64,000 nucleotides of DNA, from positions 4,092,001 to 4,156,000 of the forward strand of contig OZ244818.1 in the NCBI GenBank assembly GCA_965220285.1, given 5' to 3'. Under the pieces are notes generated by a model. That model was given only the letters and a program-made list of their open reading frames with translations, was not told the DNA's origin and ran no database searches. This DNA comes from Bin5 sp009843665 (GTDB taxonomy: Bacteria; Chloroflexota; Anaerolineae; Caldilineales; Caldilineaceae). Below, in pieces: positions 36,121 through 44,796 of the stretch (its first letter is position 1; each line of letters opens with the position of its first letter). The translations under genes were made by a program, and so were the position numbers.

Positions 36121-36237
36121 TTGTCCAGCAACCTGCGCCATGAGTGGCGCGGGTTTTCTTTTGGCAACTTTTGGTTTGGTTATTATTTTGGCGTGAACCA
36201 ACCGTCTCCGCTGGTTGAGGAGCGTTGGGCTGTGTAA
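36121..36237 (+). CDS. Aromatic-rich leader peptide of the attenuator
   Basis: A 38-codon frame beginning with TTG at 36121 after GCGGAG (36109-36114), ending with TAA at 36235-36237. Ten residues are aromatic: Trp9, Phe12, Phe14, Phe17, Trp18, Phe19, Tyr21, Tyr22, Phe23 and Trp36; the core reads FSFGNFWFGYYFG. All five Phe codons are TTT and both Tyr codons TAT, unlike the C-ending codons common in neighbouring genes. The same frame is open from GTG at 36007 and 36034, so the true start is uncertain. A ribosome waiting for any of the three charged aromatic tRNAs would stall around 36154-36189. Leader role is inferred from codon content, position and the RNA elements that follow. Confidence 0.85.
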   Translation: MSSNLRHEWRGFSFGNFWFGYYFGVNQPSPLVEERWAV

Positions 36238-36274
36238 GGGCAGTCAACGTAAAGACACTCAAAGCGTGGAGACG
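36203..36274 (+). promoter_or_regulatory. Alternative pairings of the attenuator (pause hairpin and antiterminator)
   Basis: CGTCTCCGC at 36203-36211 can pair with GTGGAGACG at 36266-36274 over nine positions (one G-U), removing the 5' arm of the terminator. The same segment can fold back on 36219-36224 (CTCC/GGAG plus an outer CG/CG with one bulge). A ribosome stalled on the aromatic codons would leave it free and favour read-through. A ribosome that moves on would cover it and let the terminator form. Pairings were found by eye. Confidence 0.75.
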
Positions 36275-36291
36275 AACTCCACGCTTTTTTT
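36261..36291 (+). terminator. Intrinsic terminator of the attenuator
   Basis: A perfect 11-bp stem (AAAGCGTGGAG, 36261-36271, with CTCCACGCTTT, 36277-36287), loop ACGAA, then seven T (36285-36291). It stands 24 bases after the leader stop and 124 bases before aroH, where no gene ends, so its purpose is to cut off the downstream operon conditionally. Confidence 0.92.
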
Positions 36292-36414
36292 GTTGGCTTG
36301 AAGGCATATTTTGCCCGCAGCACGTGCGCATACTTGCCACGCGCAACGAGGACCCAAAACAGCCAGAGTCGCCAGTTGCCGTATCTTCCAACGTGTGCAG
36401 GAGGCAGCGAAAAA

Positions 36415-36852
36415 ATGGAGAAAGCCGTGATCTGTCGAGGTGTGCGGGGCGCAACAACTATTGAAGAGGACACGCCCGAATCTATTTTGCGGGCAACCAG
36501 AGAACTGTTGGCATTCATGATTCGTCTTAACGATATCCAGCCTGACGACGTGGCCAGCGCAATCTTTACGACGACTTTCGATGTGGTCAGTGAATTCCCG
36601 GCGCTGGCCGCCCGACAATTGGGTTGGATGGATGTGCCGATGCTCTGCGGCCATGAAATGCGTGTTGCCGACACTGTTCCACGTTGTATTCGCATTCTGA
36701 TCAACTGGAATACCGATACGCCGCAAAAGGAAATCCAGCATGTCTATCTTAAAGAGGCCGAGGCCCTGCGCCCTGACAAGAGGTTGGCATCCGAAATTGA
36801 CTTGGACGAACTGAATCAGTGGATCGATGAGCAGTTGAAGAACTGGTCTTGA
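36415..36852 (+). CDS. aroH: Chorismate mutase, AroH class
   Basis: 145 residues; converts chorismate to prephenate, the branch to Phe and Tyr. AroH-class residues are visible: Arg11 in RGATT, Cys78 and Glu81 (CGHEMRV), Arg93 and Tyr111. The B. subtilis enzyme is 127 residues; the C-terminal tail here is longer. The ATG at 36415 follows AGGAGG; the frame continues upstream without a site. First structural gene after the attenuator, 70 bases before pheA. Confidence 0.93.
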   Translation: MEKAVICRGVRGATTIEEDTPESILRATRELLAFMIRLNDIQPDDVASAIFTTTFDVVSEFPALAARQLGWMDVPMLCGHEMRVADTVPRCIRILINWNTDTPQKEIQHVYLKEAEALRPDKRLASEIDLDELNQWIDEQLKNWS

Positions 36853-36922
36853 CGGCGCACAGTTGGAAACTTGGAACAGGAAGACGCTCAATTCTGACGT
36901 CAGGCAACCATGGAGCAATCCG

Positions 36923-37780
36923 ATGACAGTAGTAGCTTTTCAGGGAGAGCACGGCGCATACTCCGAAGAGGCTATCCGCCAGCAGTTCGGTGCGGAAGTC
37001 GATACTCTGCCCATCAGGACATTTGAGGATATATTTGCTTCGTTGGATGATGACCGCTCTACTGTGGGCGTAGTGCCTGTGGAAAACTCGCTCGCCGGCA
37101 GCATCAATAAGGCCTATGATCTCCTACTGGATCATGATTTTCGCGTGCAGGGAGAAATCCTGTTGCGCGTGCGGCACAATCTACTGACTCTGCCGGGCAA
37201 TGGCGACAACATTGAGCAAGTGCGCAGCCATCCACAGGCCCTGGCACAGTGCGAAAGCTTTCTCAACCGCCACGGCTACACAGCCATACCCTGGTATGAC
37301 ACGGCCGGCAGCGCCAAGGAACTTGCAGAGCATCCGGAGCCAAAGGTGGGCGTGATAGCAAGTGCGCTGGCAGCCGAAATCTATGACTTGGAGATTGTCC
37401 AACAGGGCATCGAAGACCTGCACTTCAACTTCACGCGCTTCTTTGTCATCGGCAAAGGCGATGCCCAGCAGTCGCCGAACTCTAAGACCTCCCTCGTCTT
37501 TGCCACGCCGCACAGCCCGGGTGCACTTTACGCCTGTCTTGGCGAATTCGCTGAACGCAACATCAATCTTGTCAAACTGGAGAGCCGCCCGCGCCGCAAC
37601 CGACCCTGGCAATACGTCTTCTATCTGGACTTCGAGGGTCACTGGCAGGAATCTGACTGCAGTGCTGCCGTCCTGGGACTGCTCAACAGGGCAGCTTTTG
37701 TCAAAATGCTGGGCAGTTACCCCGCTGCTGTGCAACCTGCCCCTGAAGAATATGCGCAAGAGGCCATGTTGCAGATATAG
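36923..37780 (+). CDS. pheA: Prephenate dehydratase
   Basis: 285 residues from the ATG at 36923 after GGAG; a longer frame begins at 36863. It turns prephenate into phenylpyruvate, the last step but one to Phe. The active-site motif TRFFVI is at 171-176. A C-terminal ACT domain begins at about residue 188 with GALY (200-203) and ESRP (220-223), the residues that bind Phe for feedback inhibition. It is not fused to a mutase domain, since chorismate mutase is the separate gene just upstream. Confidence 0.95.
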   Translation: MTVVAFQGEHGAYSEEAIRQQFGAEVDTLPIRTFEDIFASLDDDRSTVGVVPVENSLAGSINKAYDLLLDHDFRVQGEILLRVRHNLLTLPGNGDNIEQVRSHPQALAQCESFLNRHGYTAIPWYDTAGSAKELAEHPEPKVGVIASALAAEIYDLEIVQQGIEDLHFNFTRFFVIGKGDAQQSPNSKTSLVFATPHSPGALYACLGEFAERNINLVKLESRPRRNRPWQYVFYLDFEGHWQESDCSAAVLGLLNRAAFVKMLGSYPAAVQPAPEEYAQEAMLQI

Positions 37781-37881
37781 AGCACCGAGGACATCAAACT
37801 CTGGCAAAGGGCAGCGACTGCGCTCTCTTGACCTAGAATGTCTCATCCTTCGAATTCGAAATCATCATATAGGAGAGATAA

Positions 37882-38985
37882 ATGGTAGTCGTAATGAAAG
37901 CTCAAGCTTCTGAAACCGAGATAGATAACGTCATCAAACGTGCTGAATCGATGGGCGCCCAAACTCAGCCAATCTGTGGCGATAGTCATACCGTCATCGC
38001 CCTTCTCGGCGACTTGACCCAAGTGCAAAGGGCGACCTTTGATGCGATGTCGGGCGTGCAAAAGACGGTGCGCATCCAGGACCCGTACAAGCTTGCAAGC
38101 AGAGCCACGCACCCCGAAGGTACTGTCATAGATGTGAAAGGCGTCCGTTTCGGGGGCGAGCAGGTTGTTGTTATGGCCGGGCCGTGCAGTGTCGAGAGCA
38201 GGGAGCAGATAATCCAGACCGCCATCGCTGTCAGAGAGGCCGGCGCCAGCGTACTGCGAGGCGGTGCTTTCAAGCCTCGTACCAGCCCGTACAGCTTCCA
38301 GGGACTTGGCGAAAAGGGGCTGAAGTACCTGGCCGAGGCCAGAGAGGTCACAGGCCTGCCGGTCATCTCCGAAGTGATGACTGTCGAAACCATCGACCTG
38401 GTGGCCGAGTACGTGGATATCCTCCAGATAGGCGCCCGCAATATGCAGAATTACGCATTGCTTCAGGCAGTCGGCAAAACTAGGAAACCGATCATGCTCA
38501 AGCGCGGCCTCAGCGGTGAAATTCAGGAACTGCTGATGTGCGCCGAGTACATTTTGAGCAACGGAAACATGCAGGTGATGCTGTGCGAACGCGGCATCCG
38601 TACCTACGAAACAGCAACCCGTAATACATTTGATCTCAACGCGATTCCTGTCCTCAAGCGAGCCTCACATCTTCCCGTAGTCGCCGACCCGGCCCACGGC
38701 ACGGGGGACTGGGAACTCGTGTCGCCGATGTCTCTGGCTGCGGTCGCGGCCGGAGCAGATGCTCTTATTCTGGAGGTCCACCCTGACCCGGAGTCAGCAT
38801 TGAGTGACGGGGACCAGAGTCTTAAGCCGCAACGGTTTGCCGATCTGATGTGCTCACTACGCAAAGTCGCAGTGGCTGTAGGCCGCTCGATCGCCTCGCC
38901 AGCGGCAGCAGTTGACCAGGCTGAAACCTTGGACAATGAACTGCCAAAAACATTTGAAATGGAAAAGGGTGCCGTGTCGGCTTGA
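37882..38985 (+). CDS. aroF: 3-deoxy-7-phosphoheptulonate synthase, type I beta (first of two)
   Basis: 367 residues. It joins phosphoenolpyruvate and erythrose 4-phosphate, the first step of the shikimate pathway. The N-terminal 75 residues form the ferredoxin-like regulatory domain found in Thermotoga-type enzymes; the catalytic barrel carries AGPCSVES and RGGAFKPRTSPYSFQG, and DPAHGTG near the end. About 30 residues of extra C-terminal tail distinguish it from the next paralogue. AGGAGA precedes the ATG. The N-terminal domain usually mediates feedback inhibition. Confidence 0.94.
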   Translation: MVVVMKAQASETEIDNVIKRAESMGAQTQPICGDSHTVIALLGDLTQVQRATFDAMSGVQKTVRIQDPYKLASRATHPEGTVIDVKGVRFGGEQVVVMAGPCSVESREQIIQTAIAVREAGASVLRGGAFKPRTSPYSFQGLGEKGLKYLAEAREVTGLPVISEVMTVETIDLVAEYVDILQIGARNMQNYALLQAVGKTRKPIMLKRGLSGEIQELLMCAEYILSNGNMQVMLCERGIRTYETATRNTFDLNAIPVLKRASHLPVVADPAHGTGDWELVSPMSLAAVAAGADALILEVHPDPESALSDGDQSLKPQRFADLMCSLRKVAVAVGRSIASPAAAVDQAETLDNELPKTFEMEKGAVSA

Positions 38986-39088
38986 ACAGCCACGAACATT
39001 CTATCGAGAACAATAGGCCCAATCTAACGCAGAACCCAGTCTACATCGCTATTTGAGCCGCGCAACCAAACCAGGAAAGGATCTGTCA

Positions 39089-40105
39089 ATGATTGTTGTA
39101 ATGAGGCAAGGCGCCTCGCAGGATCAAGTAGAGGAAGTCGTCAAGCGCGTTGAAGAGCTCGGATACAAAGTGCATCTGAGCCGCGGAGAAGCCCGTACCA
39201 TTGTGGGCATCATCGGCGCCGACGACTATCTCATCCAACAGGACACATTCGAAGTACTTGAAGGAGTGGAAAAAACAGTCCGCATTATGCAGCCCTACAA
39301 GTACGCCAGCCGCGACTTCGTCCAATCGTCGACTACTATCCCCGTCAATGGCACAGACATCGGCGGTGAGAAAGTCGTGGTTATGGCTGGCCCTTGCAGT
39401 GTGGAAAGCCGCGAGCAGATCCTGGAGACGGCGCACGCTGTCAAGGAGGCCGGCGGCTCAGTTCTTCGCGGCGGCGCGTTTAAGCCGCGCAGTAGCCCAT
39501 ACAGCTTCCAGGGCCTGGGTGAAGAGGGCCTGAAATACCTGGCTGAGGCCAGAGAGCAGACCGGTCTCCCAATCATCACCGAAGTGATGAGTTCCGAGGA
39601 TATCGAACTGGTTGGAGACTACACTGACATCTTTCAGATTGGCGCTCGTAACAATCAGAACTACCCTCTCCTGAAAGCCGTGGGCAAGACGACCAAGCCG
39701 GTCTTCCTGAAACGAGGCATCAGCGGCACGATCCAAGAGTTGCTGATGGGGGCCGAGTACATTCTGAGCAACGGAAACATGCAGGTGATGGTCTGTGAGC
39801 GCGGGATCCGAACTTATGAGACAGCCACTCGCAACACTTTTGACATCAATGCCATCCCCGTCTTGAAGCAGTTGACTCACCTGCCTGTGGTGGCCGACCC
39901 GGCACACGGAACGGGCCAGTGGGAATACGTGGCCCCTATTGCGAAGGCCGCAGTTGCCGCAGGGGCAGATGCACTGATGATCGAAGTACATCCGGACCCG
40001 TCAAAGGCTTGGAGCGACGGCGCCCAAAGTCTGACTTTTGAGCACTTCGGCTCATTGATGCAGGATCTGAAATCTATTGCCAGTGCCGTTGGGCGTCACC
40101 TCTGA
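39089..40105 (+). CDS. aroF: 3-deoxy-7-phosphoheptulonate synthase, type I beta (second of two)
   Basis: 338 residues from the ATG at 39089 (AAAGGA upstream); the frame also starts with TTG at 39053. It has the same domain order as the gene before it: a ferredoxin-like domain (DQVEEVVKRVEELGYKV) and the catalytic barrel with AGPCSVES and RGGAFKPRSSPYSFQG. Long blocks are identical between the two, but the N-terminal domains differ clearly, so the two isozymes may answer to different end products. It lacks the C-terminal tail of the first copy. Confidence 0.94.
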   Translation: MIVVMRQGASQDQVEEVVKRVEELGYKVHLSRGEARTIVGIIGADDYLIQQDTFEVLEGVEKTVRIMQPYKYASRDFVQSSTTIPVNGTDIGGEKVVVMAGPCSVESREQILETAHAVKEAGGSVLRGGAFKPRSSPYSFQGLGEEGLKYLAEAREQTGLPIITEVMSSEDIELVGDYTDIFQIGARNNQNYPLLKAVGKTTKPVFLKRGISGTIQELLMGAEYILSNGNMQVMVCERGIRTYETATRNTFDINAIPVLKQLTHLPVVADPAHGTGQWEYVAPIAKAAVAAGADALMIEVHPDPSKAWSDGAQSLTFEHFGSLMQDLKSIASAVGRHL

Positions 40106-40192
40106 TTCCCTGAACATAATTACGAGGCAGCATTCATCTGACCGCCTTGACTGGCTAAACTGGGGCAGGAACCAGGCAACGGCATTCTATAC

Positions 40193-41092
40193 ATGAAATC
40201 TCTTTCCGAGTGCAGTGTTGCTGTCATCGGGCTGGGCCTGATGGGTGCAAGCCTGTGCATAGACCTGAAACAACGAAACCTGTGCCGTGAAGTGCGGGGT
40301 GTTACCCGCAACTTCGGCACGATCCTGCGCGCCTTTCATGAAAATTCAGTCGACTTGGCGACAACCGATCTCAGTTCTGGAGTCGCCGGAGCCGACATTG
40401 TCGTTTTGTCCACACCTGTACGCGCGGTCGTCCAGATGCTGGAGACCCTCGGCCCAATCCTGTGGCCGGGGACCGTAGTAATGGATATGGGAAGCACCAA
40501 AGCCGAAATTTGCGCGGCTATGGACAGGCTGCCTCCCCGTGTTCAGCCGATTGGCGGCCATCCTATGACCGGGAAGGAGACTGCCGGCTACGCTTCCGCT
40601 GAAAGTGGTCTCTACGAGGGGGCTCCGTGGGTGCTGACGCCCCTACCGCGCACCTCGCAGGATACAGTCGAGCTGGCATCCGAACTGGCGGAGGCAATCG
40701 GGGCCTTCCCTACCACCATGCAGCCAGCCCGCCACGACCAGCTTGTTGCTGCCATCAGCCATCTGCCCTTTCTACTGGCGAGCGCCCTGGTGCATACCGT
40801 CAACGACTGCGGGGACGAAGACCCTGCTGTCTGGGACCTGGCAGCAGGCGGCTTTCGCGACACCAGCCGGGTGGCAGCTAGCGATACACAGATGTTCCTG
40901 GACATTCTGGTGACCAATCGCGAGGCTGTCCTGGCACAGATGGACACGCTAAGCGACCATTTTCAGGAACTGCGAAGACTGCTCGTAGAGAACGATGAAG
41001 ACACCCTACGGCGCAAGCTCTCCTGTTCTCAGGCTACGCGTGCAGCATGGCAGCAAAAGAAAGGTGCGTTCGCCACTCAAGCGCAGGGCTGA
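40193..41092 (+). CDS. tyrA: Prephenate dehydrogenase
   Basis: 299 residues; oxidatively decarboxylates prephenate to 4-hydroxyphenylpyruvate for Tyr. The NAD-binding loop is GLGLMGAS near residues 12-19 and the catalytic His lies in GGHPMTGKE. There is no ACT domain at the C-terminus. A typical ribosome-binding site is not obvious before the ATG. The gene follows the second aroF by 87 bases and completes a full set for Phe and Tyr. Confidence 0.93.
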   Translation: MKSLSECSVAVIGLGLMGASLCIDLKQRNLCREVRGVTRNFGTILRAFHENSVDLATTDLSSGVAGADIVVLSTPVRAVVQMLETLGPILWPGTVVMDMGSTKAEICAAMDRLPPRVQPIGGHPMTGKETAGYASAESGLYEGAPWVLTPLPRTSQDTVELASELAEAIGAFPTTMQPARHDQLVAAISHLPFLLASALVHTVNDCGDEDPAVWDLAAGGFRDTSRVAASDTQMFLDILVTNREAVLAQMDTLSDHFQELRRLLVENDEDTLRRKLSCSQATRAAWQQKKGAFATQAQG

Positions 41093-41213
41093 AAGGGCCT
41101 CTACTAATCGTCGCGGAGAGGCTACACAATTTAAGGCACGTAACAGAGCAGAACACAGAAGCATATTTTGAATATACATAGGCCAGTCCGTTCCAATTCA
41201 ACCGAAACCTCCA

Positions 41214-42545
41214 ATGGCAGACATACTCAAAATCAGCAGTGAAGGTCCCCTCGTCGGCCGGTGCGGGGTCCCTGGGGATAAGTCCATCAGCCATCGGGCG
41301 GTGATCTTCGGTTCTATTGCCGAAGGCTCCACTCACATTCGTAACTTTCTCGACGGCCATGATTGTCGGGCCACGATGAACATCATGCGGGCAATGGGCG
41401 TGCGCATAGACGAAATCAGCAGCACGCGTCTTGAGGTCCATGGCGTCGGGCTCGAAGGCTTGAAGGAGCCGAACGACGTGCTCGACTGCGACAACAGCGG
41501 TACGACGATGCGACTGCTCTCAGGGCTGCTGGCTGGACAGGGGTTCGTTAGCGTACTCAGCGGGACGGCCCAGATTCGCGGGCGTCCTATGGCGCGGATT
41601 GTTGAACCTTTGCGCACGATGGGCGCCCAGATTTTTGGACGCCAAGATGGCCGGTACGCGCCCCTTACTATCACTCCCTCCCGACTCTCTGCTATCGAAT
41701 ACGAGATGCCGGTCGCAAGCGCCCAGGTCAAGAGCTGTCTCCTGTTGGCAGGCCTCTACGCCCACGGACTGACGGTCGTTCACCAGCCCGGACCTGCACG
41801 CGACCATACGGAACGCATGTTGAAATCGATGGGCGCCCCGGTCACGGCACTGGGCAACACGACCCATAGCGAGCGCCCCCACGCCCCGCTCAATCCTCTC
41901 AACATCCTGGTTCCCGGCGATATCTCCTCGGCTGCCTTCCTGTTGGTTGGGGCGTCTGCGTTGCCGGACAGTAATCTGACCATCGTAGATGTGGGTGTCA
42001 ATGCGACCCGGACAGGGATTGTTGATGCACTCTCAGAGATGGGGGCTAGGATTCGGCGCAGAGAACGGCCGCTTCAGGGTGGTGAGCCCGTTGCAGACCT
42101 GATAGTCAGCGGCGGCGGGCTGCGGGGCTTGGAATTCGGCGGCTCGCAAATCGTCACCATGATCGACGAGTTGCCGGTTCTGGCCGTTGCGGCCACACAG
42201 GCCGAAGGGCGCACCATTGTGCGGGATGCCCAGGAACTGCGCGTAAAGGAGACCGATCGAATCGCCACGACCGTCTCAGAACTCAAGAAGATGGGGGCCA
42301 GGATTCAGGAGACTGCCGACGGTTTCATCGTGGACGGGCCGACACCGCTTAAGGGCGCCACCGTAGACAGCCACGGCGATCACAGGCTGGCGATGGCACT
42401 GGCCGTGGCCGCCGTGATTGCCGAGGGAGAGTCCGCAATTCGTAACGCGCACGTTACCGCCGACAGTTTTCCCGGTTTCGAATCTACCTTGCGCGCGCTC
42501 AACGTAAACGTGCAAGAGCAGGAGTGGGCAAGCGCCGATGAGTGA
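41214..42545 (+). CDS. aroA: 3-phosphoshikimate 1-carboxyvinyltransferase (EPSP synthase)
   Basis: 443 residues, normal length. It adds enolpyruvate from PEP to shikimate 3-phosphate. Conserved features: GDKSISHRA with Lys23, NSGTTMRLL, SAQVKS, and DHRLAM near the end. A 121-base gap separates it from tyrA and there is no clear ribosome-binding site at the ATG. Its end overlaps aroE by 8 bases. Confidence 0.95.
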   Translation: MADILKISSEGPLVGRCGVPGDKSISHRAVIFGSIAEGSTHIRNFLDGHDCRATMNIMRAMGVRIDEISSTRLEVHGVGLEGLKEPNDVLDCDNSGTTMRLLSGLLAGQGFVSVLSGTAQIRGRPMARIVEPLRTMGAQIFGRQDGRYAPLTITPSRLSAIEYEMPVASAQVKSCLLLAGLYAHGLTVVHQPGPARDHTERMLKSMGAPVTALGNTTHSERPHAPLNPLNILVPGDISSAAFLLVGASALPDSNLTIVDVGVNATRTGIVDALSEMGARIRRRERPLQGGEPVADLIVSGGGLRGLEFGGSQIVTMIDELPVLAVAATQAEGRTIVRDAQELRVKETDRIATTVSELKKMGARIQETADGFIVDGPTPLKGATVDSHGDHRLAMALAVAAVIAEGESAIRNAHVTADSFPGFESTLRALNVNVQEQEWASADE

Positions 42546-43473
42546 ACACGTGCAGAATGAACCGGTTTCCGTCTCTTCGAATGAGGCTGAATCAGAAATA
42601 TTTCCGACCGACATAAATGCCGCAACAACGCTTGTTGGGCTCTTCGGCTGGCCGGTCACTCACTCCATCAGTCCGCAAATGCACAACGCAGCCTTTGTGG
42701 CACGCCAGATGAACTGGCGCTACCTGGCCTTCGCAGTGCCGCCGGAACGGGTACACGAGGCTGTCGCTGCCTTGCCCGCACTGGGTCTCAGAGGGGTTAA
42801 CGTGACCGTACCACACAAGCAGGCGGTCATGCCCCACCTGCAACACTGGACGCCCGCGGCAGAAGCCATTGGCGCCGTCAACACAATTGTCGTTGAAAAA
42901 GATGGTCAACTTACCGGAGACAATACCGACGGCGCCGGTTTCATTGCCGATTTACAAGCTCACAATGTTGAACCGGAAGGCAAGAGGGCCTTGGTGATAG
43001 GTGCGGGCGGCTCCTCGAGGGCAGTCGTTTACGGACTGGCAGAGGCCGGAGTGGATAGTGTGAAAATCCTCAACCGCACCGTGGCCAAGGCAGTCGATCT
43101 GGCAGCGACAATGCAATCTTACTTCCCGGAGATCAGCCTAGACGGCGCCGCTTTCCCTGATGATGTGACGGGCAACGCCCAAGACGCGGACCTGATCGTT
43201 AATTGTACCTCGCTAGGTATGGAGCCGCACGTCGAAGGGCTGCCTTGGGAGGAAAATATTGAATTCCGCGAAGATCAGATCGTCTACGACCTGGTCTACA
43301 ATCCCGCTATGACACGACTGCTGCAGCTTGCCTCTACCGATGGGGCTACAGCCATCGGCGGCCTGGGAATGCTCGTATACCAGGGCGCGATTGCCTGGGA
43401 AAAGTGGACCGGCGAAACCGCGCCAGTGGCTGTCATGCAGCAGGCTACGAATATCATATTCGAGCGCAGATGA
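42538..43473 (+). CDS. aroE: Shikimate dehydrogenase
   Basis: 311 residues; reduces 3-dehydroshikimate to shikimate with NADPH. The substrate site appears in THSISPQMHN and VTVPHKQ with the catalytic Lys, and GDNTDG supplies the Asp. The Rossmann loop GAGGSSRA follows. About 30 extra residues precede the usual start at LVGLFG, so a shorter start is possible, but the first ATG overlaps the end of aroA, consistent with coupling. Confidence 0.95.
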   Translation: MSEHVQNEPVSVSSNEAESEIFPTDINAATTLVGLFGWPVTHSISPQMHNAAFVARQMNWRYLAFAVPPERVHEAVAALPALGLRGVNVTVPHKQAVMPHLQHWTPAAEAIGAVNTIVVEKDGQLTGDNTDGAGFIADLQAHNVEPEGKRALVIGAGGSSRAVVYGLAEAGVDSVKILNRTVAKAVDLAATMQSYFPEISLDGAAFPDDVTGNAQDADLIVNCTSLGMEPHVEGLPWEENIEFREDQIVYDLVYNPAMTRLLQLASTDGATAIGGLGMLVYQGAIAWEKWTGETAPVAVMQQATNIIFERR

Positions 43474-43516
43474 CGGACTGATGGGCAACCGTCGCCACAC
43501 CGAATGCGAGGAACTG

Positions 43517-44767
43517 ATGACTCTTTCGACAACATCGACACCTGTTAACTACGGCGCCGTACCGGATGAGACGGGGCGTTTCGGTCCGTACGGCGGTAAG
43601 TACGTGCCGGAGACGCTCATGCCGGCCCTGGAAGAACTGGAAGAAGCATACCTGAACGCCCGCATTGACCAGGAGTTTATGGCAGAGCTGGCCCATCTGC
43701 AGCACACGTATGTTGGACGTCCGACCCCTCTGACCTATGCCCGCCGCCTGAGCGAGGAGCTGGGCGGCGCTCAGATCTATCTGAAGCGGGAAGACCTCGC
43801 TCACTCCGGTGCCCACAAGATCAACAATGCCTTGGGTCAGGCCCTGTTAATGAAACGCAAGATGGGCAAGACCCGCATCGTGGCCGAAACCGGCGCAGGC
43901 CAGCACGGCGTCGCCACCGCCACCGCTGCTGCCCTGTTGGGAATCGAATGCATAGTCTACATGGGCACGGTGGATATGGAACGCCAGAAGCCCAATGTCT
44001 TTCGCATGCAGCTCCTTGGCACCGAGGTGCGAGCGGTCGACAGCGGTTCACAAACGCTCAAAGATGCCATAAATGAGGCTATTCGTGACTGGGTTACAAA
44101 TGTAGAAACCACCCATTACCTGCTGGGCAGCGCACTCGGCCCCCATCCCTACCCTGCCATGGTTCGGGATTTCCAGTCGGTCATCGGCATAGAGGCCCAC
44201 AGTCAGATGCAAGATCCTGCTGAAGGCGGCCCAGGCCGGCTGCCCGACGCAATCGTGGCCTGCGTCGGAGGGGGTAGTAATGCCATCGGCATTTTCCATC
44301 CATTTCTCGAAGAGGAGAGCGTTCGACTCATCGGCGTCGAGGCAGGCGGACACGGTATTGAAGACGGTGCCCACGCCGCTCGTTTCGCAGACCCTGAGCG
44401 GGGCCGGCTCGGCGTCCTGCAGGGTACCAAGAGCTTCGTGCTTCAAGACAGTGATGGGCAAATCGCCCTGACACATTCGATTTCCGCTGGCTTGGATTAC
44501 GCCAGTGTGGGTCCGGAACACGCCTGGCTTCGAGACGTTGGACGCTCCGAATACACCTACTGCACGGATACACAGACTCTCAAGGGGTTCAGTGCACTGT
44601 GCGAACTGGAAGGAATCATCCCTGCATTGGAAAGTGCACATGCAATCGGCTACGTGTTGGAATTGGCTCCGCAGATGGCGAAAGACCAGGTTATCTTGGT
44701 CAATCTCAGTGGACGCGGCGACAAGGATCTGGGTACGGTCATGCAGACAATTGGAGGAGACAGATAG
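43517..44767 (+). CDS. trpB: Tryptophan synthase beta chain
   Basis: 416 residues from the ATG at 43517 after GAGGA; the frame runs upstream to 43328 but inside aroE. It condenses indole with serine. The cofactor Lys is K101 in HSGAHKINNALG, the phosphate-binding loop is GGGSNA, and the N-terminal GRFGPYGGKYVPE is characteristic. It forms the alpha2beta2 complex with TrpA, encoded next. Together with trpA it is separated from the other trp genes, which lie in the converging operon. Confidence 0.96.
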   Translation: MTLSTTSTPVNYGAVPDETGRFGPYGGKYVPETLMPALEELEEAYLNARIDQEFMAELAHLQHTYVGRPTPLTYARRLSEELGGAQIYLKREDLAHSGAHKINNALGQALLMKRKMGKTRIVAETGAGQHGVATATAAALLGIECIVYMGTVDMERQKPNVFRMQLLGTEVRAVDSGSQTLKDAINEAIRDWVTNVETTHYLLGSALGPHPYPAMVRDFQSVIGIEAHSQMQDPAEGGPGRLPDAIVACVGGGSNAIGIFHPFLEEESVRLIGVEAGGHGIEDGAHAARFADPERGRLGVLQGTKSFVLQDSDGQIALTHSISAGLDYASVGPEHAWLRDVGRSEYTYCTDTQTLKGFSALCELEGIIPALESAHAIGYVLELAPQMAKDQVILVNLSGRGDKDLGTVMQTIGGDR

Positions 44768-44796
44768 ATGGGCGAGCTTCGGGCGAGAGGTGAAAG

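Noticed and set aside
36140..36196. 18-codon ATG frame (MSGAGFLLATFGLVIILA) overlapping the aromatic leader
   Set aside because: It has an ATG and its stop is well placed before the pairing segment, but no ribosome-binding site precedes it and it is rich in Leu, Ile and Val rather than aromatic residues, which does not fit the operon. Kept only as an alternative.
43328..43516. Longer N-terminus of trpB
   Set aside because: It would lie inside aroE; the ATG at 43517 has a ribosome-binding site and gives the normal TrpB length.
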